A stretch of 60,000 nucleotides of DNA from NCBI RefSeq assembly GCF_029227915.1, contig NC_079887.1, positions 8,372,001 to 8,432,000 of the forward strand, given 5' to 3'. The position numbers and the translations under genes were made by a program. Below are positions 1 to 11,624 of the stretch, one piece after another. This DNA comes from Hydractinia symbiolongicarpus (lineage: Eukaryota; Cnidaria; Hydrozoa; Anthoathecata; Hydractiniidae). The notes beneath the pieces were generated by a model that was given only the letters and a program-made list of their open reading frames with translations, was not told where the DNA came from and did no database searches. Positions within the stretch are counted from its first letter, which is position 1. The number at the start of each line of letters is the position of its first letter.

Positions 1-112
1 CAGTAACAACCAGTAGCAATCAGTGACAACTAGTAACAACCAGTAACAACCAGTAGCAACAAGTAGCAACGAATGACAACTAGTATAAACCAGTAATAAC
101 AACTGGAAAGTA
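1..112. repeat. Degenerate 10-bp tandem repeat
   Basis: Near-perfect tandem copies of a 10-mer of the form CAGTARCAAC fill the left edge and decay after about base 100. The array probably continues left of the window. It lies downstream of the stop codon of the minus-strand dispanin gene and has no coding character. Confidence 0.85.
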
Positions 113-193
113 ACCAAAAGAAACTAGTTGTGACTGTCATTTTACATAACGTGCAGGCTTTTTTGTGGTTAACCAAGATATTACCACTATACA

Positions 194-1831
194 CTACAAG
201 AAGTTTCCTCTTTCATCGTACATAGCATGCAGGCGAAGTGCAGATCCCACTGATATGAAAAGCATTCCAAATAAAATAGCAAGTACACAGAAGAATCTTG
301 TAACTACAGATGAATTTTCAGCATAAACATTGTCTTTATTTTGTATGGCTTTTCCAGTCTGTAAAAAATGTATAAAAGTATATATCAGAGTTTTATAATT
401 TAATTTTTTTTTAATGAAAATGTACTTAGTGATATATTATTTGGGGCTATAATTCTGTTATCAGTAGCACTATAACCAGTTGTGTCCCAATCGAATCAAG
501 AAACAAAAAACAACAACAACAACAGCATCAACAACAACAAACAATAAACAATAAATACTTAGACAATAACCTAAAAAACAGCAACAACAAAGCAACAAAA
601 CACAAATAACACGAAAAGCAATAACAACAATAGCTACCTGATATGATTTGTACAATGCAATAGAACCAACAGGAAAACAACAAAGAAAAGACACACACGC
701 CAACATCCAGTAGGTTGATGGTACATGCTTCTTATTGTTGGAGTCTGGTGACGAAATTAAAGTGGTTTGGCCATTCTCACCCTATTTCGGACAAAAGGAA
801 CGTTTTACATGTTACCTTACATTCTAAATTCTTCAATATTTTTAAGGAAATTTAATATAAATTCTAAGGAGTTATTATGCGATGTGAAATAATTAGATTT
901 TGTAATATATAAAAGATAATGCAACCTCGTAGTCAGGGCTATTTTAAGCATAGGATATGCCGTTCGAACGTCGTTCCATCACAACACATTAAAAGCGTAG
1001 AACAGACCAAACTTCGTCCAGTTACTGTGGGCAACGTTCAAGGACAACCCTCTAACTGCAGTATCAACTTACCACGTTAGAGTTGTAATAATACCCTCCA
1101 TTTGATGGTATTTGATCGACATTATTGATATGTTTATAACTTTGACTAAGTCTGTTGTACCTCAGCAACTCAACATTGTGTGGATTGATGTAGTTGAGCT
1201 CTGCATCGCTACCTCGTGGTGTGAGAGAATAATTTAAGGCTTTTGTGTAACTTAGTACCAAATCCTTATGAATTTCTTGTGGTGTCTGTGCAGTATTTGT
1301 TTGGAGGTGTAAGTACGAAGTTGGAGTTATTACTGATCTTGAGTTAACGTAAGAATTTCTGCCTGATGTAGGTTGCTCGTAACCATTTGTTGTAAAGTTA
1401 TTTGAAGGAGTTTGATCTAGATTGAAGTTAGCAGTTGTGTTATGCAATAGCAATCTTGAAGGCTTTTCACGAGTTCATAGAGTTTAACCAATGTCAAAAG
1501 AATTGTGAAATTACAGACGCGTTGGAGAGTCTAGACTAAAATTTTCACTCTCACAGGCTAGTTGTACACTATCAAACGCATATATCTTGAAAATTTGAGA
1601 TCAAGACATTTATTATAAAACAAATTCTTTTCTACTGACAATTTTTTTTAATCAAAACATTGAACTATTAGTATCGTGAATCGATCTCAAGAAAGATCAG
1701 GTGAAGTTCTTTTTTTTCAATATATAGAGGTTTTGTTTCAGCTTTACTCCCATTTGAACAAATTGCTAACTGTACAATAATCAAGTATAAACAGTCTTAC
1801 CGTTAGAATAATTGACAAATCCGTCTTCCAT
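194..1831 (-). CDS. Dispanin/CD225-like two-pass membrane protein (gene A), 4 exons, 227 aa
   Basis: Exons on the minus strand are 1801-1831, 1073-1416, 638-781 and 194-358. They total 684 nt with continuous frame, from an ATG at 1831 to a TAG at 194-196. All introns are GT/AG. Exon 2 follows a clear branch-point and acceptor sequence (tgctaacttcaatctag). The first 150 or so residues are polar, rich in N, S, T, Y and Q, and probably disordered. Membrane segment 1 follows the motif PSTYWMLACVSFLCCFPVG and ends IALYKSYQ at an exon boundary. A short loop leads to segment 2 (RFFCVLAILFGMLFISVG) and a short charged tail ending GNFL. The double-Cys CCFPVGxIAL motif and the two-helix layout are typical of the CD225/dispanin family (IFITM, PRRT, SynDIG relatives), which sit in plasma or endosomal membranes. 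Which subfamily this belongs to, and what it does, cannot be read from the sequence. An ATG-less UTR exon further upstream is possible. Confidence 0.85.
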
Positions 1832-4534
1832 TTTGATTGATAGCTGTCAATCAACAGAACATAGAAGTGAACTAATTGACGATAAGTTTCCCGCGCAAAA
1901 GTTTATTTCTCGATAAACTTCAAAATTACTTGACTAAAAAGCAAGAAAATAAACCCAAGTTTTTTTATCTCATCGCCTTTTCTCAAAACATAAATATCTG
2001 AAGTAAATTCAACAACATTATGCAACGGAAATATTAAAAAAATCTTTTACTGCTTTTTATAAAAACAATAACACGAATATGTCAAGGGTTTGAGGTATTT
2101 AGCATCGCTTTGAAATATATTCATCACCAACAGTGTTAATTAGTAAAAAATTTATCCCATTTATTTTGCAGTTCATTATGTAGATAAAATCCTTTTTAAT
2201 CTCATAAACCCATTTTTTACTTTACTGTTTAAATGTGTGGTCATTAATTGAATGTCATAAAACTGCGGGAAGAAATCATGGTATGGTTAAACAATGCAAT
2301 AAACAACCTGCTAGAGCAAGTACGATATTATGCAAAGGGGACTGCCCACTTTAAACGTAAAAAAAACTTGGCGTTCAGCGTCAAAAAAACTTGGCGTTTA
2401 TTTATCCAAAACAATGAGCAACTGTCATTACGCACTACAATGCACTTCTTGGCGAAAAGGTCATTTCCTATGATGTCACTCCACAACTTCGTGCACATCC
2501 TCTTCGATTTAGAGCTGTTAACAGGGGGTAGTGTTCAAAGTTCACCGATTGTCACAAAATAAAATTACCCTGAAAGCATGTTTATTTTTGTCAAAGTCGA
2601 AATTTGCGCTAGTCTCTTCAATCCAGTTCTGAACACACGAAAACAGAGGTAGTGTAAAAGCTTCATGGAATGCATTGAGCATGTGACCAGTTCTGAAAGA
2701 AGCATTGGTGGTTTGTTTCACATGCAAAGCACGTGCTTTACTTTTCCATGGCAAGAAAATAAATGATTAATAACGACTTCCATTGCGCATGCCTATGAAA
2801 AAGGAAAAAAATGAGTTGTCAACAAGCACGTGACATTGTGAGAAGGAGAGAAAGAAAGGAAGGAAGAAAGAGAGTAAGTCGTTCAGAAAGATTCGAATCC
2901 TTTCCATAGATCATTATTATAAAAATCACTGAATGTTTTAAGGGGACTGGCAGCACATTTTAAAAAGTCCAAATACAATATAACTTTTCTAAAAAGTACC
3001 AGCACCCTTAAAATTTCTAGTGTTTTTTTATATCATTGTAGCAGGTCCGGCGGAGCCCCCCCCCCCCTACTTTTTGCCAAGAAGTGATGTTTTTTTCATA
3101 AGGTTATTATGTGTTTTAATCAATTATTAATTGATCAAAACATACATATGCTCTGTATGAGATCAACAATATTTCCAGCTCGTTTCAACTCTATCTCGAT
3201 TCTCAATTTCCACAAAGATAGGACTGACAAAGGTCAAAATTGCCAACGTTCCATTGGACGACAACAGAAAGCGAGTATTCAGAAAATTTACAAAGGAGGA
3301 CTGGTAGTTGTCACATACTATAGCCCATACTATAGCTAATTTAGCCCTTCCACTTTCAAAATTGTTCCGCCGGGCCTGTGTAGTCGTGTAATGTTAATAT
3401 AATCTCTTTCTATCTTTTGGCTTCTGAAAATTTTGATGCCAATGCAGCTTTTCTAAAATACAAAAATATCGAAACATTTATCATGATTTTTAACATTGAA
3501 CCATGACATCGTTGACGTCTGGCCGTGCATTTTCCGCCAATCTGAAGATGTAAAATTCAAAAACTTTCCCTTCGGCGCCCATCATGGCGCCGCCTCGGGT
3601 AGCCACTATAAAAAGCGAAATTCATATATGTAATTTTTGTATATAGGCTCCCCTCAATATTTAAATTGTGGTTACGGCACTGGAACGTGACGTAATATAA
3701 TGACGTCACTAAGGTTAAAGTGGTGGTTAAAGTGGGAAGTAGCAACAAAAATTAAAAAACAACAAAACCACAATTTAGATAATAAGGGTGGTTTTAAGAT
3801 ATTCATTCTTGTCTTGACCAGATAAGTACATTATTGACTGGTTAGCATGTTAATATTTGAACCGCAGAAGGGTAAAAAATTCCAATTAAAATAAAAAACT
3901 ATTTTTTCTAGATTCTTGTGTTTGTTTTCGTTACGTAATATTTGTGCACCGTTACACGAGGGCACACCAGTTCTCGTCTTATATTCGTAAAGCTTACAAC
4001 AACTCTCACCCTTTTGACATGTCGATAAACCATTAAAGCTGTAACAAGTTAAAGTGAAAGCCCGCGCACCCACCCCTTTAAAATAAAAAGGTAATAATGG
4101 TCTTATTCTAAGCTTAGAAATATACTGTTTCTATATGGTTTCTTTTCAAAAAATAGGTAAATGAAACCAACTTTATTTGGGTACGAGGTACCGAAGAAAT
4201 CTCTAAGTAAAATTTGCACTTAAATTAGTAGTTGTAAAAAGGCGAATATCTTCTAATTGCCTCTTGTTTCTTTTACTTTATGTACATATATTTTTATAGA
4301 CGTAAAAAATTGTAACAATTCTGAGAAAGGGTAATGAAAAAAGTGATATTACAATCAAAATAATGCGAACTGTCAGCTGAGTCAACGTTGCAGCTTAGTA
4401 GAGAAGCCGGGGAGGCATATTGCTAACCAGGAGGATATGTCAAGTTCGATATTGTTTAACACTGAATCTTAGTAGAGAAGCCACTGGGCATAGGAGAATT
4501 ATGTGAGATATGCTTCGTACTTGTATTTTTACAT
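1832..4534. other. Intergenic region between the two dispanin genes
   Basis: About 2.7 kb separates the start of gene A from the stop of gene B on the same strand. It holds one MITE-like element (3042-3378), a purine-rich GA tract near 2840-2880, and a GC-rich patch with GGCGCC motifs near 3570-3600. A short Cys-rich minus-strand stretch near 3960-4040 has splice-like borders and is treated as a finding. I see no other gene I can support. Open stretches such as 2248-2562 have no recognisable domain. Confidence 0.6.
3042..3378. mobile_element. MITE-like element with CAGG...CCTG ends and 5-bp target duplication
   Basis: Inverted ends CAGGTCCGGCGGAGC (left) and GTTCCGCCGGGCCTG (right) match over about 15 bp with few differences. 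The element is flanked on both sides by TGTAG (3037-3041 and 3379-3383), as expected of a target-site duplication. It is 337 bp long with no transposase. The CAGG...CCTG ends resemble hAT-type non-autonomous elements, although hAT duplications are usually 8 bp. A run of 13 C follows the left end. Confidence 0.75.
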
Positions 4535-7137
4535 TTATATATTTACGTATTTACGAACCTGAACAAGTCTGATAACGAAGACGACTAAGACGACCACACT
4601 ACTAAATACCGTGTTATTATTGTCCTGAAAGAAGTTCAAAAAATAAATAAGGTTATTTTAGGTTGAGTAAATTGAATTAGAAAAAATAAATTGGCGAAAT
4701 ACTTCTGTGACAGTTTAAACTACGATTTTTTGTATTCTATGATGTTTTTTAAAAGGATGCAATATCATTCCCAGGGTCCTGATGTGAAACACCTAAAAAG
4801 TCCTGGGGACGAAGTTGAAATGGAAGTTATTACAGTACATCAACTTCTTTCAGAGCTGCCGATATAAAAGAGGGACAACACGCGCTGGGAAGAAGTTGAG
4901 AATACATCATAATTTTGTAACTAAAATTATATATTACCTCATTAATCTTTCTGTAATTTGATTTTTACCCACGATATTTGGAACCTAAAAACTTGTCTCA
5001 CAATGAATATGCGAAGATCACAAAACTTTAGTTTGCTGGGAATGGTTCTTGTCTTCCTTATGTTATATTTTGACTGATATTGTGAAGACACGCGGTGCGC
5101 AAATTATTTTTAATTGCACTTTCTTTGTATTCCCATGGTCTTCGCTTTCAAAAATCCCTAACATTAGAGCTAGCAATTCCTTCTGACAAAATAACCTTTT
5201 TACACTTTCTATGATTTCTTTCTCGTAGAGTTTTCGAGATACGATATTATTACATTTATTCTTTATATAAATTTCATATAAATTTAGTTACAAAAATATA
5301 CATTTTATTTCATATGAACATACCACTTCGTGCCAACATACTACTTCGAGCCAACTGTTCAATTCACTAATATTTTTGTTTACAGTTGCGTAATATTTAT
5401 AACATGCTAATTGAAAACTGGCTTGTTCTTCTTAGCGAACAATACAATCCGCCATCTTATAATGATGCCATGATCAAATATCTACCGAGTCACACATCTG
5501 CCGCCGTACCAAGAAAAATTGCTGACAACACGCAAAGAATGATTACTCCGCATATTATTGCTAGAGTGACGAAAAATCTTGTGGCTTCTGCAGAGTCTTC
5601 AGCACCTTCATGATCTTTTCTTTTTATTGATATCTTTACCTGATGAAAAAAGAGATTTTATTTAAGTATATCAATCGTTGTTTTTGTTGTTGCGCTCTGA
5701 ATAGATAGGATACGTGCTTCTTTTCTATGGTTATGTTTACATGAGACGAATTGAAAAATTCAGGGAAGTTAAGTTCCACATAGCATGTTTACATTTTTAC
5801 ATGCTTCACTTCGGATGGACTTTCCTAGATGGTTTGTAAAGAGATTGACTCTTTTGTAACCAAGATGCATGGTCAATGATCAAAAAACGGCATTTTACAA
5901 CAGAGTTTCCAAACCTCGCCCCAGTTTAAAATTTAAATTTCACTTTTCCGGTAGTGATGCATACTCATTTCAACATTTTTCAAGGTAAACCGGTTTAAAC
6001 TTACTTTGGGTTTCGTGTAAACTAGGTGTAAACGACCTAAAGGCTTCTTTCCATTGAAGCGTTTATATCCGCAGCTCCCAGCGTTTAAACGTTGGAGCTC
6101 GAGTTCAATGGCCATCACATTAAAAAAAAATTCTCACGCGCAGCCGAGACGCTGAAAGCTGCAACTGAAACACCTTTATTGAAAGTAGCCTTCAAAAGAA
6201 ATTCGGTTCACAAAGGTTGTAAAGAAGAAAAAAAAAGTGGACAAGTGGACAATTTCAAAGTGATTTAGTACAATTTAAACTCGTGTATCTGACCTTATTT
6301 AAAACAAGCAATTTATACCTGAATTGATTTTAGTACAGCTAATATTCCAAGTGGACAACACATTAGGCAAGCAAACCAAGCCAACATCATATGTGATGAC
6401 ACTTTCTCCTCTTCGTCACCATCCTCATCACTTTCGGAATGATGCACAACGTCAATCAATGCAGCGGAAGAATTGTCAAACTATAATATTTATAGAAAAT
6501 ATAGTATCATAGTTAATATAAGAATGCCGAAATCGAAATAATATTTTTCAGGTTTAACACATTTGGCTAGATCTTAGCTAGCTACCATGCTCGTTGGACC
6601 GTTGATATATGCATCCTAAAACGCTAGCTAAGCACACGGCGTATGCATTAAAGATTAGTTTCCTGGTACGTTAACAATTCGTGAAATTTCAACTTAAATT
6701 AAATGCTCTTTCTGTTTTACTTTTTGATTGAAATCAATCCATTCTTGTCCCAAGAACCCTTTGCGATTAAAACCTCGAAAAGAGCTCTGGGGTCGAGAAT
6801 GTAATCAGTCATGATTAACTAAGTTTTGTACTCATTAAATGCAATAAATCAATGAATACACCTCGGCAAAATTAAAAAGGTAAAAGGTAAACAGGTAAAC
6901 ATTTAAAAGTTGTTATTCATATGGTTAGTATTTTTATTTCGAGACGGTGTTGTATCATAAAAAGCCCTGGCAAAATAATAGCCTTTGACGATCTTTTCAA
7001 TCTTTTCAAATTGTGGTTATTAAAAGCTGGTAATTTTGTCAGCACCAAAACTTAGACCTACATAAACATACCTTGGACATATCATCGTATTGATACGAAG
7101 TACCTTGTTGTTGTTCATCCACCATTGTTTCTTGCAT
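4535..7137 (-). CDS. Dispanin/CD225-like short membrane protein (gene B), 3 exons, 105 aa
   Basis: Minus-strand exons are 7072-7137 (from ATG), 6319-6480 and 4535-4624, with all junctions in phase 0, GT/AG introns and a TAA at 4535-4537. The N-terminal part is acidic and Gln-rich (EQQQGTSYQYDD, then ESDEDGDEEE). Membrane segment 1 is MMLAWFACLMCCPLGILAVL and ends KSIQ exactly at an exon boundary, the same relative intron position as in gene A. Segment 2 (VFSSVVVLVVFVIRLV) follows on the last exon, with a short basic tail. The CCPLGILAVLKS motif is a strong CD225/dispanin signature. The loop between the helices is shorter than in gene A, so an extra exon in the 1.7-kb intron cannot be excluded. 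The reading frame stays open upstream of the chosen ATG to an acceptor-like cttaccag at about 7161, so the true start may lie on an earlier exon. Confidence 0.7.
5436..5613 (+). CDS. Possible terminal exon with a PPSY motif, nested inside gene B intron 2
   Basis: After a good acceptor (ggcttgttcttcttag) the plus strand is open for 59 codons to a TGA at 5611-5613. The peptide begins EQYNPPSYNDAM and ends VASAESSAPS. It is hydrophilic and looks like a cytoplasmic tail. PPxY motifs recruit WW-domain proteins such as NEDD4-type ligases and are common in small membrane proteins. No convincing upstream exon was found. A short ATG-led stretch at 5003-5080 encodes a hydrophobic SLLGMVLVFLML segment but stops without a clear donor. 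The product is unknown and the exon may be chance. Confidence 0.3.
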
Positions 7138-10026
7138 GATCTTTGCTTCTTCTCTTGTCTGGTAAGCGTTTTTAAACTTAATATCGTATTGATCATCTAT
7201 CATTCTGGAATTGTATTTCTTCCCAATATTAATTCTATGTTATTGGATATCATTCAAATATATAACTGTAATGTTGTATGTTTTTATTACTTTGTTTAAA
7301 AAAAAATTGTAAAAAAAAATATAATCTTATTGTGAATATTTATATCAAAATTTTACAGTAACTGGTATTCACACGCATATGTCTCTTCCTGTCTCCTCAT
7401 CTAATTCATAGATTGAACGGGCCTCCGGATTATTATAAAAACACCACGTATTCTCCATTAAAACGATATCTGTGTAGCAATGCAACCGTACTTTACCACA
7501 AGTAGTAAGCAACAAATATTTACATGTTTTAAAAGTTTCTATCATAACATCTTGAGAACTTACAAAATGCCATTTTGATGTTTATTTGTTAAAATTAAGA
7601 CATGCATTATGTAGAAAACAAAAACAGCATAATTAATAAGTTATAATCAAAGATGCATTGTCTCATTTGTAAATAAGCACGTGACTTTGTTAGTTTTTAT
7701 TTTATTATAATCCGATTTGAGTTTCTAAAAATTGGTTATTATGGAAATTATGTCTTTATACGTTTTTAGTCTTTTAAGCAATGATACATATATTTTCGAC
7801 TTACCTAAGTTAATTTAGGGGAGACTCACAGTTAAAGCGATGCATTACGGGATTCATAAGAGCTGCTGGTTTATCACATTTTAAACCAGCGTGGACAGAT
7901 GCGTAAGATAATGCTATCTTATCAAAACTAAACAAAATTCTTGAAGAACGTGGAAAGTTGCTTTAAAAGGTGAAAAAGAGCACAAGATGCAGCTATGGGC
8001 TGTTTCGCTAAATCAAAAAGATATAAGGTGATCACAATGACCCGTATAAAGCAGACCATAGAGAAAGATTTTAATTCTGATGCAATTTCCGCAGTGCTTT
8101 TGGTACGCTTGTTTTGACAACTGCTATCACATTCACGAAAAGACAGCGCAAAGGGTGGCAGATGGCAGTGGTAAAGATGGGTCTTTGTTTAAAGAAAGCT
8201 GCAAAAATTAACATGAAATGGCTCTCTGGAAAATTTAAATTTGTGCATTCTAAAATCATTGGCACCATCGTCATCTTCCAAATTCTAAGGTTTGTGGCAG
8301 AATATGTCTGTCCTGCAATTGCTAAAGTAGTTGCACTAACATATTCTCATCCATTTAAAACAAGATAGTAATTCATTACATATAGAAGCTATAAAACTAT
8401 ATTCGAGGTACCTTGTCCTACAACCTGATAAAATTTAAGTGCACCAAAGAGCTCTTTCTTTCCTCTCAATACTCTGCTTCTAATCTCCCTTTGTTTCATT
8501 TCGATTTTAATTTCATTATTACCACTAGATTCTACAAATAACTTCTTCATCTGAATTTAAAAAACTGCCAAAATGCTGCAATATCACAGTGAACATCCTC
8601 GGCTCGATATTTATTATACTTTTGCTTCATTAAAATAAATTTTTTAATCGTTGTGCTTAAATTGTTTGAAGTTAAAATACACGTCTTGGTTTTACTCTTA
8701 TACTTAAAAAGAATATTGACATAGTCTGTGTTTTATTCTGAAACTCTGTCGAACCTGGTATAACGCACCTGGGGTAGTCACGGTATATGAAATCGATATA
8801 TTTACGGACAATAATAGCTGACAAAACCAAAAAAAAAGATAATGTATTCAGCACTATTTCGTGTGCTAGTAACACGACTTTTTTCGCGTACACACAGACA
8901 AAACAAGGGCTTTAATAACATAGAGATAAGTTATGTCCACAACTAAACGCTAGATACGAGTATAACAGTCGGACTTTATTAATAAATATTTCTTTTTTTC
9001 TTTCTATTGCCCCAGTGAAGCTTGTATTTGATTTCTTGTTTATTTCTTAAAAATTGTTTTTAATTGTACAAATTTTGTGACCATATTATACTACGTTATT
9101 ATTTTAAATTTTATTTATTTTATATTTTAGACCCAAAGATGAATTTCTACAACATTTTTCTTAAAAAATTTGACGCGTAAAAGTAATATTGTTATATCGT
9201 GTCTATTTTGAAGACAGATACTTAGTTCTTATTAGGTGCATGTTATCGGATTTTTTCCACCCAGAATAGCCTCTTCTGTTTATTATTGCGCAATTCTTAC
9301 AAAATAAAATTATCTGATTGGCTAACTAATTTTCTTCCTGTCAGCACAAAACGCGAAAAAGAATTAAACTCGATTCTACTTTCCGCCGGAGCGAAACGGA
9401 GAGAAAAATTTTCCACTTGCATGATGAATGTAAACATTTGAAGTACGCATGCTTAGAAGTATTTCTGCTCCTGTCTGTTTCGCAGAAAATTTTTTTGAAG
9501 TGGAAAACAGCCTTAAAAATGTCAAGTGCATGCTCTTTTTGTCCAAGATTGGTAGAGAGAAAATAAAAGTCCTAGGGACGAGTTTTAGGATATATAACAT
9601 GACAATATTTGCGCAGGAGGGACCACAAAGGTAGTTCTAGATATGGCTACAAAAATCTGTGATATCTCTAATCAAAAAGAAAGCCCGAGACGGACGTTGA
9701 GTCCTGGGGATAGCAGGACCGCTGACCGTCCGCACAAATTGCTAGCAGCAACATCGGAATGCTACGGCCCTTATTTAAGCACATGGTATACAAAAATGGT
9801 ATCCTTTTTGTAAATAAATAACTGCAAAGAAAAACATTTATAAGTGTAGAAATGGGAAGGATTTAGTAAAATGATTTTTATCTTTCGTAAGTTGGTATTA
9901 AACTCTCGTGAGAACCAAAACTGTTTAAACTAGATGTACACAAGTGTATTGTCGCCTGATTATGCTTAAAGTTCTTTTCCTTTTACTTACTTAGGAAAAT
10001 GTTAAAAAAATTGCTAGCTAGACTTA

Positions 10027-10358
10027 TAGACCTTTTTGAATGTTTACATTTTTCGCGGTAAGCTCTTCTGGCTCTAACAACTGCGTGGCAGGTAGAAAGA
10101 TGCGAAAGCTTGCTGAAGAAAGGTCTTTTTAGTCCATTTCTTTCTAGGGAAATATTTTCAGCTTTAAACTATTATCAAGTGTAAATAGATAACTTCTGAT
10201 TGACATATAATCAAGTAAAGTCGTAATGATACCTTTGCGCGAAGAAACAGACTAAAAAGGACCTCAATTCACCTAGTGCCTGCATCTTTTTGCCTGCCAC
10301 GCAATTGTTAAAGCCGAAAGTGCTTATCGCGGAAAATGTAAACATTCAAAAAGGTCTA
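10027..10358. mobile_element. MITE with about 110-bp inverted arms and TTA target duplication
   Basis: The left arm (10027-10134) and right arm (about 10250-10358) are imperfect inverted copies. Both start TAGACCTTTTTGAATGTTTA and share GCGTGGCAGG further in. TTA flanks both ends (10024-10026 and 10359-10361). A 3-bp TWA-type duplication and a non-coding 332-bp body fit a PIF/Harbinger-type non-autonomous element. No transposase is present. Confidence 0.75.
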
Positions 10359-10623
10359 TTAATTTAGTATAAACTAGTCGATAAGGCCCATGGAATAATT
10401 CCACTTAGGCAAGAGAAAAATGGAAAAATAGGTTTTGCTGACATCAGCAGTGAAGATCCAAGAAAATAGGCGATTCGTTGCCCCTATGTTTAGAGGTTGA
10501 AACGCTGATTATAATTGTCGACGAATGCCTAAGGAAAAAATTTTGCTGATGTTAGCAAAGACCCATTAAAACACAAAATTGTTTTTCAGAAATTTGTATA
10601 CCTGTTGTCTTCATCGTATAGAT

Positions 10624-11000
10624 CTTCAAACACTGATCAAGAAAATGTATAGGTTCATGTATCTTTGACAAACAGTTCCAGAGTTATTGGGGTTTGCAGG
10701 TTTTCTGAGGATGTCATTAACTTGTCTATTTTAAAACGGATTTGGAGACCAACAATTGGGAAACTTACCCAATTTGATCCCAGGTGGTCCCTTATGCAGT
10801 GAAAAATGACTGACTTCACCAGCTCGTTTCTAAGTTATTTGGCCTCGAAATTTAAGTGCACTGTAATGGCTTTATTAATTTAAAGTAAAGACATTGACGT
10901 TGAAATAATGATATTAACGTCGCTTAAAATTAGAAAATTTAAGATTTGAGATATTAGTTTTTCGGCGACATCAAAGGAAAATGAACACATCCACTATGAC
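10624..11000 (+). repeat. Old interspersed repeat, copy 1
   Basis: It begins TTCAAACACTGATCAAGAAA and ends near GGAAAATGAACACATCCACT. Diverged copies with the same order of blocks lie at 35053-35365 and, partially, 32735-32915. The family is unidentified. There is no coding capacity. Confidence 0.55.
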
Positions 11001-11624
11001 GTCACACACACTTTGTATTATTATATAAGATTACTTTTTTGACCAAAGGCAGTGTATCATATGCTATCATCCAGACCTCTGTCACTTTGCTCAATTTTTT
11101 TTATACATAAGCATACAATTAATTTATTGTTTTCCTTTTGATGTATTTTACTGGTATATCGTGCTAAAAACGCAACACAATAGCATTTATAGACGACTTT
11201 CATCGTAGCATGTGCTGTGTGCAGTCCTCAGACATCTTATGCAAATTGACAGGCAAAATAATCAAAGTATTGATCCGCTTTTTCTAAATGCTATGATTTT
11301 GGTGCAATGAAATCCGGCATATGGCTTTATGCAGTTAAACCCTCTTTGGAGATTCTTACTAGGATGGGGATGAGAGCTTTTTTGAAAAACATCACAGATT
11401 TTGTGTAAAAGTACAATCTGTACATTTGAGAAACACTTCTGGTTATGCAGATTGAAGTTGAAAGTCGACTGTTAAGTTGATTTGCGCTTTTTGGAAAAGT
11501 TTTTGTAGTAAAAAAGAATTTAAAATGACATTTAATTTACTAAATGGAAAAATTGAAATGGTGCTAATAAGCATTTATTAAATTGGATGTGATAAATGCT
11601 TCTTTCTTTAGAAAACCTATACTA

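Larger units (their letters stand above)
7138..11624. other. Intergenic region between head-to-head genes
   Basis: About 4.5 kb separates the minus-strand gene B start from the plus-strand giant gene, so it should hold both promoters. It contains a Harbinger-like MITE (10027-10358) and an old interspersed repeat (10624-11000). The stretch 7840-8370 has broken open frames on the plus strand (for example a Cys-rich run after an acceptor-like tttccgcag at 8086-8094) that look like a decayed gene I cannot identify. I see no intact gene, no clear TATA or initiator element and no RNA gene. Confidence 0.5.

Noticed and set aside
1417-1453. Extension of dispanin gene A exon 2 upstream of 1416
   Set aside because: Phase from exon 1 and the branch-point/acceptor tgctaacttcaatctag place the exon start at 1416; upstream frames hit stops.
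2248-2562. 104-codon plus-strand frame upstream of gene A
   Set aside because: No domain, a duplicated AAAAAAACTTGGCGTT block inside, and no splice or start context; probably chance.
8071-8368. Overlapping open frames on both strands, with an acceptor-like tttccgcag before a Cys-rich run
   Set aside because: Neighbouring frames are broken by stops and no homology is recognised; at most a decayed gene.
8672-8893. Minus-strand frame with a hydrophobic stretch resembling a membrane helix
   Set aside because: Lacks the CD225 motif and paired splice sites; not a third dispanin.
9376-9634. Overlapping plus and minus frames
   Set aside because: No domain on either strand; AT-rich chance openness.
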